From Anaerolineae bacterium (GTDB lineage: Bacteria; Chloroflexota; Anaerolineae; 4572-78; J111), in contig JAFGNV010000040.1 of assembly GCA_016926805.1 (NCBI GenBank), forward strand, positions 1 to 52,648: 52,648 nucleotides of DNA, read 5' to 3'. The position numbers were made by a program, and so were the translations under genes. Below the pieces are notes generated by a model. It saw only the letters and a program-made list of their open reading frames with translations. It had not been told where the DNA came from and ran no database searches. Positions within the stretch are counted from its first letter, which is position 1; the number at the start of each line of letters is the position of its first letter. Shown piece after piece: positions 44,614 to 52,646 of the stretch.

Positions 44614-45746
44614 TTTTTTTTGTCCTATTTGTCACCATAACCCTCATCACCATTGCCTTGATTGCCATTGTCAGCGCTCTCACGTTTCCCCGGCTGGGTA
44701 CAGCCCCGGCAACAGACTATACGCCCCCCGTATCCATTCTCATCCCCGCCCGCAACGAGGCGGCAGTGATTGGACCAACCATCCTTCGCCTGCTGGCCCA
44801 AACCTACCCTCATTTTGAAATCATTCTGCTTGACGACAACTCTACCGACGCTACCGCTGCTCTTGCCCATACAGCCGGTGGCAACGATCCGCGTTTGAAA
44901 ATCCTGACCGGAAAACCGCTTCCTGTCGATTGGTTGGGTAAAAACTGGGCCTGTCACCAACTGGCCCAGGCCGCCAACGGCGAGTGGCTCATCTTCACCG
45001 ATGCTGATGTCAGTTGGTCGCCCAACGCCCTTACCGCCCTCCTGTCGGCCATCCGGCACACCCGGGCCGATTTGTTGACCGTGTGGCCCACGCAACACAC
45101 CGTCACCTGGGCGGAACGGCTGGTGGTTCCGTTGATGGCCATGGTCGTTATTGGCTACCTGCCGCTGCCACTGGTGCACCATACTCCCTGGTCGTCGTTG
45201 GCCGCGGCCAACGGGCAATTGTTGGCCTTTCGGCGAGAGGCTTATGAAGCTGTTGGCGGTCATGCTGCTGTGCGTGAGAAAATTGTGGAAGACGTTGTCC
45301 TGGCCCGGCGAGTCAAACAGCATGGCTTACAACTACGTATGGTCGACGGAGCCACACTCATCGCCTGCCGTATGTATCAAAACTGGCCGGAGGTGCGCGA
45401 CGGCTACGCCAAGAACATCATCGCCGGATACGGCAATAGCATTTTCTGGTTGGCCCTGGCGGCCGTGTTTCACTGGTCGATTTTTCTCTTGCCCTGGTTC
45501 TGGCTGGCCCTGGGTTGGCGGGGAAGATTGCCCGGCTGGCCGTTGTGGCCGTTGATTCTGATCGCCCTGGGAGTGGGCATCCGGATGTTGACGGCCGCGG
45601 TTACTCGTCAGCGCTTGGGTGATGCCCTGCTGCTACCGGTTTCCGTACTGCTGATGACGCGAATTGCGATACAAGCCGTCTGGTGGCGGTGGCGCTATGG
45701 CGGCCCGCGTTGGAAGGGCCGGACGCTACTAAGAAACTGCCGGTAG
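44610..45746 (+). CDS. cruG: Glycosyltransferase family 2, CruG-like
   Basis: 378 residues. An N-terminal helix is followed by a GT-A domain with PVSILIPARNEAAVIGPTIL, the nucleotide-binding DDNSTDATAAL, the metal DxD in WLIFTDADVSW and the acceptor Glu-Asp in KIVEDVVLARRVKQHG. Three C-terminal membrane helices follow. The pairing with the CruF-like gene suggests a carotenoid 2'-O-glycosyltransferase. Other possibilities are hopanoid or glycolipid synthases of the HpnB kind, which have the same shape. A GGGGGG-TG-CCCCCC run (about 45751-45764) follows the stop. Confidence 0.8.
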   Translation: MIFFVLFVTITLITIALIAIVSALTFPRLGTAPATDYTPPVSILIPARNEAAVIGPTILRLLAQTYPHFEIILLDDNSTDATAALAHTAGGNDPRLKILTGKPLPVDWLGKNWACHQLAQAANGEWLIFTDADVSWSPNALTALLSAIRHTRADLLTVWPTQHTVTWAERLVVPLMAMVVIGYLPLPLVHHTPWSSLAAANGQLLAFRREAYEAVGGHAAVREKIVEDVVLARRVKQHGLQLRMVDGATLIACRMYQNWPEVRDGYAKNIIAGYGNSIFWLALAAVFHWSIFLLPWFWLALGWRGRLPGWPLWPLILIALGVGIRMLTAAVTRQRLGDALLLPVSVLLMTRIAIQAVWWRWRYGGPRWKGRTLLRNCR

Positions 45747-46008
45747 GCCGGGGGGGTGCCCCCCATTTATTCTCTTTTTCCGGTTGAATAAGGCCCTGGC
45801 CTTATGGAACCCTCAGCGTGAGTTTGGAGGGGCGGTATCAGCCACTCAAAACCGCTGCGGAGAAAATTTTTACATCGACGGATATCGCCCGGCTCACAGC
45901 GTTCGGTGTGACGCGTTGTATGGCGCGTCGTCAAACAATCCCTCCATCGCCTTTCGACGCCCGCCCAATCGCGCGCCCAACGTACAGGAGGAATTCTTCC
46001 CCGGATGG
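45747..46008. other. Intergenic region after cruG
   Basis: No gene is supported. The G6-TG-C6 run near 45751-45764, followed by ATTTATTCTCTTTTTCC, could be a short-loop terminator. Open frames here are short, mutually overlapping and without ribosome sites. Confidence 0.5.
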
Positions 46009-46563
46009 TCAAGTTTGCGCCTGGTTTTTTAACTTATCCTGAAATTGTTTTTTGAATTTGCGCACTTTGGGATCGATCACCGCTATACAGTAGGGTTGAT
46101 AGGGATTATGGCGATAATAGTTTTGATGATACGTTTCGGCTTTGTAAAAATCGGTGAAGGGCGCTATCTCTGTAACAATGGGCTGGGGCCATAAGTTTGA
46201 CGCGTCAATTTCGCGTTTGGATTTTTCGGCAATGGCCTTCTGTTCCTGGGTATGATACAGAATGATGGAACGATACTGTGGGCCCACATCGGCGCCCTGC
46301 CGGTTCAAAGTGGTGGGATCGTGAGTGCGCCAGAAAATGTAAAGAATGTCCTCATAAGAGATGCTCTCGGGATCAAAGGTGATCTGGACCACTTCAGCGT
46401 GACCGGTGGTGCCGGTGCAGACTTGCTGGTAGGTTGGATTCTCTACTGCGCCCCCGGCGTAACCCGAAACCACCTGCTGTACGCCTTGTACGTCCTGATA
46501 AATTGCCTCAACACACCAGAAGCACCCCCCGCCAAGCGTTGCTGTTTCAAGTTTATTCAACAT
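46009..46563 (-). CDS. msrA: Peptide-methionine (S)-S-oxide reductase
   Basis: 184 residues. Repairs oxidised methionine in proteins. The active site [12 protein letters not shown] lies at residue 12, and [51 protein letters not shown] and [12 protein letters not shown] are all family blocks. The final segment [14 protein letters not shown] resembles the C-terminal resolving region. I used the ATG at 46561-46563 (MLNKLE), with GGGGGAAC upstream. The frame is open to 46716, but its first 51 residues are antisense of a palindromic element. It stands alone. Confidence 0.96.
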   Translation of the reverse strand: MLNKLETATLGGGCFWCVEAIYQDVQGVQQVVSGYAGGAVENPTYQQVCTGTTGHAEVVQITFDPESISYEDILYIFWRTHDPTTLNRQGADVGPQYRSIILYHTQEQKAIAEKSKREIDASNLWPQPIVTEIAPFTDFYKAETYHQNYYRHNPYQPYCIAVIDPKVRKFKKQFQDKLKNQAQT

Positions 46564-46640
46564 AGTTCCCCCAAATTTTTTGGTTAACTTTAGGTGAAAT
46601 ATTTCCCTGAACTTGCTAATAAATGCACTTTTCCGATATT

Positions 46641-46761
46641 GTAAAATTTCGACCTGTGCAATAGGTCGAATAATTCCCCGAAGGGGCGGAGGGTTTGGGG
46701 GGTAGTTCCCCCCCATTATCCCCCCTTCCCTGTGCCGCTATTGCACAGGTACTAAAATTTT
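46641..46761. repeat. MITE-like inverted-repeat element
   Basis: ACCTGTGCAATAG (46652-46664) and CTATTGCACAGGT (46738-46750) are exact inverted 13-mers. The homology continues outward through AAAATTT with small gaps, giving arms of about 24 bases around 73 bases that are rich in G- and C-runs. No coding frame of interest. It lies in the long gap between msrA and ndh (46564-47116), which otherwise holds only the 46831-46878 palindrome. Confidence 0.55.
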
Positions 46762-46830
46762 GATCACGAATGGCGCGAATAGACAAATTCCGCAAAATAT
46801 CTCTCCGGATCTTTTGCCTACGAGGGCTCC

Positions 46831-46878
46831 AAACCCTAAAAGTGTGCGAACTTTGTTCGCCTGAGACCTTTAGGGTTT
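46831..46878. repeat. Nested palindrome
   Basis: AAACCCTAAA (46831-46840) and TTTAGGGTTT (46869-46878) form a 10-bp outer stem. Inside it GCGAAC (46846-46851) and GTTCGC (46855-46860) form a 3-nt-loop hairpin. It looks like a small dispersed element rather than a terminator. Confidence 0.5.
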
Positions 46879-47116
46879 TCACCCCCTACAATGACCCTGG
46901 TTGTGTCATTAGTAGCCGGATTATTCGTTTATCTCATTTGTTGATCAAGTCTGTCGGTAGAATACCCCAATAATTATAGCAGGCAATTGATAAATTGCAT
47001 GATTAGGAAGTTGTCTATTGAACCCGGCCAATCCTCTTTAATGTCTTTTTAAACCAACTCAGATAAAATTATTTGTGATATTTGTAACAAATATAATTCG
47101 TATCTTGGAGGATACT

Positions 47117-48475
47117 ATGACCGCGATAAATACATCTTCATGGCATCACGTGGTTATTGTGGGGGGAGGATTCGGCGGGTTGTACGCGGCTCAACACCTG
47201 AAAAACGCGCCAGTGAAAGTAACCCTGATTGATAAAAGGAATTTTCATTTGTTCCAACCGCTACTGTATCAGGTAGCCACTGGTGGGTTATCGCCAGGGG
47301 ATATTGCCTCGCCGTTGCGGGCGGTGCTACGTCGGCAGAAAAACGCCACTGTACTTAATGCCGAAGTGACCGATATTGACCCTAAACATCGCCGGGTTAT
47401 CCTGCGCGATGGCGAGGTGGATTACGACACCTTGATTGTAGCTACGGGCGTGAGCCATTATTATTTTGGCCACGACGATTGGGCCAAGACTGCGCCGGGT
47501 TTAAAAACTGTGGAGGATGCTTTGACTATCCGGCGGCGCATCCTGCTGGCTTTTGAGGCCGCCGAGCGAGAACCAGACCCGCAGAAACGGCGGGCCTGGC
47601 TGACGTTTGTCATCGTTGGGGGCGGGCCAACCGGATTGGAATTGGCCGGGACGCTGGCCGAGTTGGCTCGTGTCACTTTGAAGGAAGAATTTCGGCGTAT
47701 TGACCCGGCGCAGGCCAACATTCTGCTCCTGGAGGGCCGGGAGCGTGTGCTACCGCCTTACCCGGCGGAGCTATCGATTAAGGCTAAAACGGCGCTGACT
47801 CGCCTGGGTGTTACCGTGCGTACGGAAACCACGGTGACCAACATCCAGGAAGGAACAGTGACCATTCGCCACAATAATGGGGAAGAACATATCCAGGCTC
47901 AAACTATTGTGTGGGCTGCCGGAATGAAAGCCTCGATGATGGCCCAGGTGCTGGCCAACCGCACTGGCGTTGAACTGGACCGGACCGGGCGGGTGATGGT
48001 CGAACCGGATCTGACAATTACCGGCCAGCCGGATATTTTGGTTGTTGGCGACCTGGCCCACTATGCCCATCAAAACGGACAGCCGTTGCCCGGCGTTGCC
48101 CCGGTGGCCATGCAACAGGGGCATTATGCGGCCAATCTGATCAAAGCGCGTCTCAAAGGAAAACGTCTGCCCGCGTTTTGGTATTTCAATAAGGGCAATT
48201 TGGCCGTGATTGGCCGCAATGCTGCCGTGGCCGATTTAGGTTTGCTCAAGTTCTCCGGGTTCCCGGCCTGGCTGGCCTGGATCTTTGTGCATATCTGGTA
48301 TCTGATCGAGTTTGACAACAAGGTGTTGGTGCTGTTCCAGTGGGCCTGGAACTATTTCACCCGCAAGCGGGGGGCGCGGTTGATTACGGGCGATGAGACG
48401 GTGCCAGTGCTGGAAAAATGTTTTGACACCGCCCCGGAAAGAACATATATTACGACATCATCACGAGGGAGATAG
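47117..48475 (+). CDS. ndh: Type II NADH:quinone oxidoreductase
   Basis: About 452 residues. Passes electrons from NADH to quinone without pumping protons, and could feed the ACIII-caa3 chain. Two dinucleotide folds are visible: VIVGGGFGGLYAAQHLKNAP for FAD and FVIVGGGPTGLELAGTLAEL for NADH. DKRNFHLFQPLLYQVATGGL is the family block near the flavin. DILVVGDLAHYAHQNGQPL follows, then GVAPVAMQQG near the quinone site, and a C-terminal amphipathic or hydrophobic region that should anchor it. The ATG at 47117 follows TTGGAGGATACT; the frame starts at 47075 upstream. Confidence 0.94.
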   Translation: MTAINTSSWHHVVIVGGGFGGLYAAQHLKNAPVKVTLIDKRNFHLFQPLLYQVATGGLSPGDIASPLRAVLRRQKNATVLNAEVTDIDPKHRRVILRDGEVDYDTLIVATGVSHYYFGHDDWAKTAPGLKTVEDALTIRRRILLAFEAAEREPDPQKRRAWLTFVIVGGGPTGLELAGTLAELARVTLKEEFRRIDPAQANILLLEGRERVLPPYPAELSIKAKTALTRLGVTVRTETTVTNIQEGTVTIRHNNGEEHIQAQTIVWAAGMKASMMAQVLANRTGVELDRTGRVMVEPDLTITGQPDILVVGDLAHYAHQNGQPLPGVAPVAMQQGHYAANLIKARLKGKRLPAFWYFNKGNLAVIGRNAAVADLGLLKFSGFPAWLAWIFVHIWYLIEFDNKVLVLFQWAWNYFTRKRGARLITGDETVPVLEKCFDTAPERTYITTSSRGR

Positions 48476-48479
48476 GCCA

Positions 48480-49871
48480 ATGACGGCACCTAATGAGCAG
48501 ATGAGCAAGAGCCGGGAACTTGCCTGGCGAATGATACGGGCGGCCCTGCGAGCCGTTGACCCGGCTGAGGCCGTACGTAATAGCCTTGATCTCACCCACA
48601 ACCGTTTGACAGTTTCTGCCCCCCAAGGAACAGAACAAACGTATCACCTGACTGATTATGATCGAGTGCTGGTGGTTGGCGGAGGCAAGGCTGGCGCGCC
48701 GATGGCGGCAGCCGTGGCCAGCGTTCTGGGTAACCGGCTAACCGGTGGTATGGTGCTGGTCAAACACGAACACACGTTGGATGATCCCACTGCGACCGGT
48801 CCCATCGAGATTATCGAGGCCGGCCATCCACTTCCCGATGAAGCCGGATTGCAAGGCGCCCGGAAGATTACCGACCTATTGCAAAGCACCACGGCGCGAG
48901 ATCTGATCCTTTGTCTTATTTCCGGCGGGGGGTCGGCGCTGGTCACTGCGCCGGTGATGGGTGTTTCGCTGGCGGATTTGCAGGCACTAACCCAGGTTTT
49001 GCTAGGTTGTGGGGCAACAATTAACGATATCAACACTATCCGCAAGCACATCTCCCAACTTAAGGGGGGACAGTTGGCTCGCCTGGCCGCGCCGGCGCCA
49101 GTGGTCAGCCTGATTCTCTCCGATGTGGTTGGCGATCCGCTGGACGTGATTGCCTCCGGCCCTACAGTGCCCGATCCGACGACCTTTCACGATGCCTGGT
49201 CGGTGTTAGCGCGTTATGGGGTGGCAGATGACATCCCGGTTTCTATCCGCGATCATCTCTCCGCCGGTCTGGCCGGTCAGGTTTCCGATACCCCCAAACC
49301 CGGCGATCCCATCTTTGATCGTGTGCAAAACGTGATTGTTGGCAGTAACCGCCTGGCTGCCTGGGCTGCGGCTGAAACCGCCGAGCTGTTAGGTTTTAAT
49401 CCGGTGGTGCTGAGTACTTTTATCGAAGGAGAGGCCCGCGAGGTGGGCCAAATGGCGGCGGGTCTGGCCAAAGGCGTTATTTGCGGCGAGGCGATGCATC
49501 CGGCGGGTAAATTGATTTCAAAACCGGCTTGCCTCATCTTTGGCGGCGAAACCACGGTAACGTTGCGGGGAAATGGCCGGGGCGGGCGCAACCAGGAAAT
49601 GGCCCTGGCCGCGGCCCTGGCCCTGACGGGCTGGGAGGATATTCTCATCGCCTGCCTGGCCACCGATGGCGCCGACGGTCCAACCGATGCTGCCGGCGCG
49701 TTTGCCGATGGTTTCACCGTTGCTCGTGCCGCCAGGTTGGGATTGGATGCCGCCGATTTCCTGGCCCGCAACGATGCCTATCATTTTTTTGAGCCGTTGG
49801 GCGATTTAATAATAACCGGCCCTACCCGGACGAACGTTAATGATTTGACCCTGATTTTGGTGGGAGTTTAG
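48480..49871 (+). CDS. Glycerate 2-kinase (MOFRL/DUF4147 family)
   Basis: About 463 residues. Phosphorylates D-glycerate to 2-phosphoglycerate. The DUF4147 part has RVLVVGGGKAGAPMAAAV, GHPLPDEAGLQGARKI and LILCLISGGGSALVTAPVMG, which is the phosphate-binding Gly-rich loop. IRKHISQLKGGQLARLAAPA and LSDVVGDPLDVIASGPTVPD are further signatures. The MOFRL domain has LIFGGETTVTLRGNGRGGRN and ATDGADGPTDAAGAF. The ATG at 48480 follows GAGGGAGATAGGCCA; the frame is open to 48393 inside ndh and need not be used. Alcohol dehydrogenase follows 17 bases downstream. Confidence 0.93.
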   Translation: MTAPNEQMSKSRELAWRMIRAALRAVDPAEAVRNSLDLTHNRLTVSAPQGTEQTYHLTDYDRVLVVGGGKAGAPMAAAVASVLGNRLTGGMVLVKHEHTLDDPTATGPIEIIEAGHPLPDEAGLQGARKITDLLQSTTARDLILCLISGGGSALVTAPVMGVSLADLQALTQVLLGCGATINDINTIRKHISQLKGGQLARLAAPAPVVSLILSDVVGDPLDVIASGPTVPDPTTFHDAWSVLARYGVADDIPVSIRDHLSAGLAGQVSDTPKPGDPIFDRVQNVIVGSNRLAAWAAAETAELLGFNPVVLSTFIEGEAREVGQMAAGLAKGVICGEAMHPAGKLISKPACLIFGGETTVTLRGNGRGGRNQEMALAAALALTGWEDILIACLATDGADGPTDAAGAFADGFTVARAARLGLDAADFLARNDAYHFFEPLGDLIITGPTRTNVNDLTLILVGV

Positions 49872-49888
49872 CCTGGAGGAGAATGCAG

Positions 49889-50917
49889 ATGAAAGCAATG
49901 GTTTTGCATGAGCTATGTAATCTTGCCGAAAACAGCTCGCCCCTGGTACTTACAGACCTGCCCGATCCCGTCCCCGGCGAGGAAGAAATCCTGGTGCAGG
50001 TTTCGGTCTGTGGTGTTTGCCATACCGAGTTGGACGAGATCGAGGGGCGCACACCCCCGCCGCGATTGCCGGTGGTGCTGGGGCATCAGGTGGTGGGGCG
50101 AGTGGTGGGAATGGGTCGCCGGGTAAAGAATCTGCAAATTGGCGATAAGGTGGGCGTGGCCTGGATATACTCGAGTTGTGGACAGTGTACATACTGCCGA
50201 ACCGGCCAGGAGAATCTGTGTTCTGATTTTAGGGCCACCGGCCGAGATGCCAACGGCGGCTATGCCGAATATATGACCGTGCCGGAGCGATTCGCCTACC
50301 GCATCCCACCGGTTTTTGCCGATGAGGCCGCCGCGCCGTTGTTGTGCGCCGGGGCCATTGGTTATCGCTCGCTGCGGCTGACCGGTCTGCAAGATGGACA
50401 GAATTTGGGGCTGACTGGCTTTGGCGCGTCGGCGCACCTGGTTTTGAAGATGGCGCGGCATCGTTATCCAAACGCCCGGATTTTTGTCTTTGCCCGGAGT
50501 CTTCAGGAGCGGGCGTTTGGCCGGGAACTGGGGGCAGTGTGGGCCGGTGATACTACCGCTGAGTCGCCCCAAAAGCTGGACAGCATCATCGACACCACCC
50601 CGGTGTGGAAGCCGGTGGTGGAGGCGTTAAAGAATCTGGCCCCGGGCGGTCGCCTGGTCATCAATGCCATCCGCAAAGAAGAAGCAGACAAGGAATACCT
50701 TTTACGTTTGGATTATCCAGCACATTTGTGGCTGGAAAAGGAAATAAAGAGTGTGGCCAATGTGACTCGGCGTGACGTGCAGGAGTTTCTGGAACTGGCA
50801 GCAGCGATTCCTCTCAAACCCGAGGTTGAGACGTACGCTTTAACCGAGGCCAATCAGGCTCTGGTTGAACTCAAGCTGGGCAAGATCCGAGGGGCCAAGG
50901 TTTTGAAGGTGGATTGA
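49889..50917 (+). CDS. Zinc-dependent alcohol dehydrogenase family protein
   Basis: 342 residues. N-terminal GroES-like catalytic domain with VCGVCHTELDEIEG, the catalytic Cys, and GHQVVGRVVGMG, which includes the zinc His. CGQCTYCRTGQENLC is the structural zinc loop. The Rossmann part is weakly conserved (GLTGFGASAHLVLKMARHRY), with the Gly-x-Gly-x-x-Gly motif altered to G-F-G-A-S-A. The length suits the propanol-preferring/YahK-like groups. The ATG at 49889 is eight bases from GGAGGA and preferred over 49883. The oxidised substrate is unknown. A 28-bp perfect palindrome follows. Confidence 0.9.
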   Translation: MKAMVLHELCNLAENSSPLVLTDLPDPVPGEEEILVQVSVCGVCHTELDEIEGRTPPPRLPVVLGHQVVGRVVGMGRRVKNLQIGDKVGVAWIYSSCGQCTYCRTGQENLCSDFRATGRDANGGYAEYMTVPERFAYRIPPVFADEAAAPLLCAGAIGYRSLRLTGLQDGQNLGLTGFGASAHLVLKMARHRYPNARIFVFARSLQERAFGRELGAVWAGDTTAESPQKLDSIIDTTPVWKPVVEALKNLAPGGRLVINAIRKEEADKEYLLRLDYPAHLWLEKEIKSVANVTRRDVQEFLELAAAIPLKPEVETYALTEANQALVELKLGKIRGAKVLKVD

Positions 50918-50922
50918 AATCA

Positions 50923-50950
50923 GGAGGGGCGATGGGCCCATCGCCCCTCC
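50923..50950 (+). terminator. Perfect 28-bp palindrome after alcohol dehydrogenase
   Basis: GGAGGGGCGATGGG (50923-50936) and CCCATCGCCCCTCC (50937-50950) are exact inverted 14-mers with no spacer. Probably a terminator-like hairpin, but no U-tract follows. Confidence 0.55.
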
Positions 50951-50955
50951 GTTAG

Positions 50956-51521
50956 AATCCGGTGGAATCTGAAGGGTCTGTCCGATATTTTAGGACAGAC
51001 TGGGGGCGCGGGGGGTATCCCCCCGAATTCCCCCCTGGTTTGTCCAGATTTCGGGCAACTGAAGGTTGCACAAAATTCTGGACGCACCCGAATTTGAACA
51101 GTTGCTTGTTGGTGAGAGCCGTGGCTCGTTACACCTCGGCCATCAATTTATCAAAATCGGCAACGCTCACGGCGGGGGCGGTGGCAAAAGCAATGCCGGT
51201 CAATTTAGCCAGGGCTACCGAGGCCTTCATGGCCTGTTCGGTGCCGGGAAGGTCAACAATGAGCACCAGGTCATGCTCGCCCAGCAGCGCGTACCCCGAT
51301 TTAACTTCGCCGCCAAACTTCTTTATCAACGCTTTCGCTTCTTCCGTGCGTTGGGCGCTCATGCCCTGTAAAGCACCCGCGGAATATTTACCAAACAGAA
51401 AATAGGTTGCCATTTTTATCTCTCCTTTCACGGTTTGCCTTGGTAATCAATTTTATCTCTTCGGTTGAACCACTATCGGTAGTTATCACCCCCTCTCCCC
51501 AACGCCAGATTCCACCGGATT
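50956..51521. mobile_element. Possible small element with 16-bp terminal inverted repeats around a GYD gene
   Basis: AATCCGGTGGAATCTG (50956-50971) is the exact inverse of CAGATTCCACCGGATT (51506-51521). The interval of 566 bases contains a GYD-domain gene and, at its left, a GTCTGTCC/GGACAGAC hairpin (50976-51000) and a G-run/C-run stretch (51000-51038). No transposase is inside. I cannot see matching target duplications. Confidence 0.4.
51129..51413 (-). CDS. GYD-domain protein
   Basis: About 94 residues. The small alpha-beta domain starts MATYFLFGKYSAGALQGMSA and has the KKFGGEVKSGYALLGEHDLV stretch with the family GEHD-type motif; TEQAMKASVALAKLTGIAFA follows. GYD proteins are compact, ferredoxin-like folds of unknown biochemical role. 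I placed the ATG at 51411-51413, with AAAGGAGAG upstream; the frame reaches 51431. It stands alone between the palindromes and is enclosed by a 16-bp inverted repeat pair. Confidence 0.88.
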   Translation of the reverse strand: MATYFLFGKYSAGALQGMSAQRTEEAKALIKKFGGEVKSGYALLGEHDLVLIVDLPGTEQAMKASVALAKLTGIAFATAPAVSVADFDKLMAEV

Positions 51522-51548
51522 TTGGATATGGTTTTGATTATCGATAGT

Positions 51549-52049
51549 TCATTCTTCCAGGGTGATGATTTCCTCACAGTAAGCGGTGTGAGGTCTCAAC
51601 GCCTCATAGTTTCTCTCGAACCTCAGCCTGGGATCAAGTTTTGCCAAAAATATCTGCACGGGTTGATGATAGGCTTTCCGGCAAAATTCTCGGGTATCCA
51701 GGCCCAATTTTTGGCAAGCATCCAGGGTGGGGCAGCGGTTCCACCACCTTGTGATCAGTTGGCTATCTGTTTGCTTAACAATTTCCCCATCTGCCGGAAC
51801 CGAGACGCCTAAATAGACTTCATAAAACAGTCGGTAGCCATCCAGCACCGCATTGCCTGTGCGATTAAACTTCTCCAAATTTTCGTCCAGCCACGCTAGT
51901 CGCTTCTCGATGACACATTGCTCTAAATATGCCAGCGTCTGGTCTAAACCGATTGTATCGGCAACAGACAGAACGGTTTGAAACAATTCTGTGGAATCTT
52001 CCATTCTATTTTGATACTGCTGCTTTATGCGCTGATAATAATTTGTCAT
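51549..52049 (-). CDS. Hypothetical protein, possibly L-2-amino-thiazoline hydrolase-like
   Basis: About 166 residues, soluble. It starts MTNYYQRIKQQYQNRMEDST; the frame continues to 52088 with no homology. The first half is helical. The second half has WWNRCPTLDACQKLGLDTRE, FCRKAYHQPVQIFLAKLDPR and YEALRPHTAYCEEIITLEE. The spaced Cys residues and the C-P-x-x-x-A-C pattern recall the ATC hydrolase-like family, often of unknown substrate. This is a resemblance, not a firm match. No Shine-Dalgarno is seen before the ATG. It is upstream of the GYD gene and on the same strand. Confidence 0.65.
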   Translation of the reverse strand: MTNYYQRIKQQYQNRMEDSTELFQTVLSVADTIGLDQTLAYLEQCVIEKRLAWLDENLEKFNRTGNAVLDGYRLFYEVYLGVSVPADGEIVKQTDSQLITRWWNRCPTLDACQKLGLDTREFCRKAYHQPVQIFLAKLDPRLRFERNYEALRPHTAYCEEIITLEE

Positions 52050-52381
52050 GTTTGGGGTCACCTGGCATCCTGAAACACTTTTCCCCACTCGGTAACTTCA
52101 CTCATCCAAATCAATCTCATCGGGCTGTCGCCATAATTCTTAATATTCATTTCTCCACTTATCAGTCTCTCGTGTCGCTGGCAGTTTGGCTCGCCGAGGT
52201 GGGCGTTATCCCAAGAGCCCCGGCCCTCGGAAGTGGCCTGGAGGCAGATGTGATTTTGGGTAAAGGGGGAGTCCGGTGATATTTGCTGATCCCGACACAT
52301 CACGTTGAAATATTCACTGAGGTGCCAGATAGCCCAAAATAAAAAATGTGACTAGCCCATTATAGTCACATCTTTACAAAG
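52050..52381. other. Intergenic region before tRNA cluster
   Basis: No gene is supported. The only open frame of size (52058-52303, minus) has no ribosome site and an unusual composition. No terminator or promoter is clear. Confidence 0.5.
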
Positions 52382-52454
52382 GGTGGCTGATGGGACTCGA
52401 ACCCACAACCTTCTGGGCCACAACCAGATGCTCTGCCATTGAGCCACAGCCACC
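52382..52454 (-). tRNA. tRNA-His (GTG)
   Basis: The minus strand folds as a cloverleaf. The acceptor strand GTGGCTG pairs with CAGCCAC, G-1 (52454) is opposite the discriminator C, the anticodon loop is TTGTGGC (anticodon GTG), and the T-arm has GGTTCGAGTCC. The extra G at -1 is typical of tRNA-His. CCA is not encoded. Confidence 0.95.
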
Positions 52455-52469
52455 ATACATATTGTCCCA

Positions 52470-52542
52470 TGCCGCATACGGGATTCGAACCCGTGTTACC
52501 GCCTTGAGAGGGCGGCGTCCTAGGCCCCTAGACGAATGCGGC
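52470..52542 (-). tRNA. tRNA-Glu (CTC)
   Basis: The minus strand folds as a cloverleaf. The acceptor GCCGCAT pairs with ATGCGGC, the anticodon stem CCGCC/GGCGG encloses CTCTCAA (anticodon CTC), and the T-loop is GGTTCGAATCC. 73 bases, discriminator A. Confidence 0.95.
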
Positions 52543-52562
52543 CCTTTTCATTTTCGGGGCAA

Positions 52563-52646
<84 letters not shown>

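Noticed and set aside
45784-46042. Overlapping plus-strand frames after cruG
   Set aside because: Short, mutually overlapping, no ribosome site and no recognisable motif.
46564-46716. N-terminal extension of msrA
   Set aside because: The 51 extra residues run through the MITE-like repeat; the family starts at [13 protein letters not shown].
46616-46882. Minus-strand frame of 88 codons before msrA
   Set aside because: It is made of the two palindromic elements and their spacer, so it is repeat sequence, not a protein.
52058-52303. Minus-strand frame of 81 codons before the tRNA cluster
   Set aside because: No Shine-Dalgarno, composition unlike neighbours and no motif.
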